Part shown: positions 5,039 through 5,289 of the stretch, one piece after another
How the letters are laid out: every line of letters begins with the position of its first letter
Numbering within the stretch: position 1 is the stretch's first letter
DNA from: Hyphomicrobiales bacterium
GTDB taxonomy: Bacteria; Pseudomonadota; Alphaproteobacteria; Rhizobiales; JAUVMS01
Direction of reading: 5' to 3'
NCBI GenBank assembly: GCA_030600135.1
Contig: JAUVMS010000285.1
Span: 1 to 5,289, forward strand
Length of the DNA stretch: 5,289 bases
Position numbers and translations under genes: made by a program
Notes under the pieces: model-generated
Databases searched by the model: none
The model's input: only the letters and a program-made list of their open reading frames with translations
Told to the model about the DNA's origin: nothing

Positions 5039-5289
5039 CTAGTTGGTCAACCGCGCGTCCCCGCCCATACTTACACTCTCCATAACAGGCATTCCGGCGA
5101 CAATGTTATCGCCACTGGCTTGGATGCGCAGCACGCCATTGCCTTCGAGTTCGATAAAGTCGGCAATCATGCTGAAGTAGTCAGAATTGGCATTGATGTC
5201 TCCATTGCCGGTGATGCGCAACTTGGCTTGAGGTGTGTAGAAAATGCCGACGATATGGATATTGCCGCCACCAATGATCGTGTTGGTAA
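5039..5289 (-). CDS. C-terminal end of a TadG-like Flp pilus assembly protein (start outside the window)
   Basis: The frame is open from the right edge to TAG at 5039-5041, giving about 82 residues. The seen sequence has the pattern found at the C-terminus of putative TadE/G-like (vWA-related) Flp pilus proteins of alphaproteobacteria: a GxxYxP-like strand (GIFYTPQAKL), then GNGDINANSDYF, IADFIELEGNGVL, and a near-terminal GMP. The repeating short beta strands with GNG turns suggest a beta-helix or sandwich facing the periplasm. Intact proteins have an N-terminal TadE-like membrane helix, which would lie beyond the window. No tad genes are visible beside it, so it could be a solitary copy. 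The call rests on recalled family pattern without a search; another beta-rich surface protein is the alternative. Confidence 0.6.
   Translation of the reverse strand, partial: TNTIIGGGNIHIVGIFYTPQAKLRITGNGDINANSDYFSMIADFIELEGNGVLRIQASGDNIVAGMPVMESVSMGGDARLTN

Noticed and set aside
4643..5085. Open frames of 128-130 codons on both strands in the gene-poor segment
   Set aside because: No domain, no good ribosome sites, biased composition, and mutual overlap; consistent with chance in GC-rich DNA.
1..5289. tRNA, rRNA, CRISPR arrays, insertion sequence ends
   Set aside because: No cloverleaf, rRNA-like stretch, regularly spaced repeats or terminal inverted repeats with a transposase were seen. 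The 118-base direct repeat has no transposase between its copies.

Overview
The window looks like chromosome or large-replicon DNA of an alphaproteobacterium, most likely a rhizobial relative (Hyphomicrobiales, Mesorhizobium/Bradyrhizobium type). This is inferred from high-GC coding sequence, a GcvA-type LysR regulator divergent from a quaternary-amine demethylation operon, a fragment resembling Bradyrhizobium D-tartrate dehydratase, and a TadG-like tail. No database search was possible.

Left part (1-3207), minus strand: a two-gene operon read right to left. The first gene encodes a non-pyrrolysine MttB/MtgB-type methylamine or betaine methyltransferase. After a 29-base gap comes a dimethylglycine/sarcosine dehydrogenase-like flavoprotein (FAD domain, FAO_M linker, GcvT folate domain), cut by the left window edge. 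Together they suggest stepwise N-demethylation of a quaternary or tertiary amine, with the later one-carbon units going to tetrahydrofolate. No corrinoid protein gene is visible here.

Middle (3154-4180): a compact divergent promoter region with a perfect TATAAT and a short palindrome, then a LysR-family (GcvA-like) regulator on the plus strand. It is the obvious candidate regulator of the operon.

Right part (4181-5289): mostly wreckage. On the minus strand lies the C-terminal third of an enolase-superfamily dehydratase (TarD-like). It begins exactly where a diverged copy of the mttB/lysR intergenic region ends. About 460 bases without a convincing gene follow, holding a perfect Shine-Dalgarno plus ATG that stops after seven codons, and a small doubtful ORF. 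The window ends inside the C-terminus of a TadG-like Flp pilus assembly protein on the minus strand.

The most unusual structure is the dispersed direct repeat (3163-3280 and 4575-4691). Sequence blocks are conserved at almost constant spacing (offset 1411-1412 bases) around a diverged core. The repeat flanks lysR and the tarD fragment.
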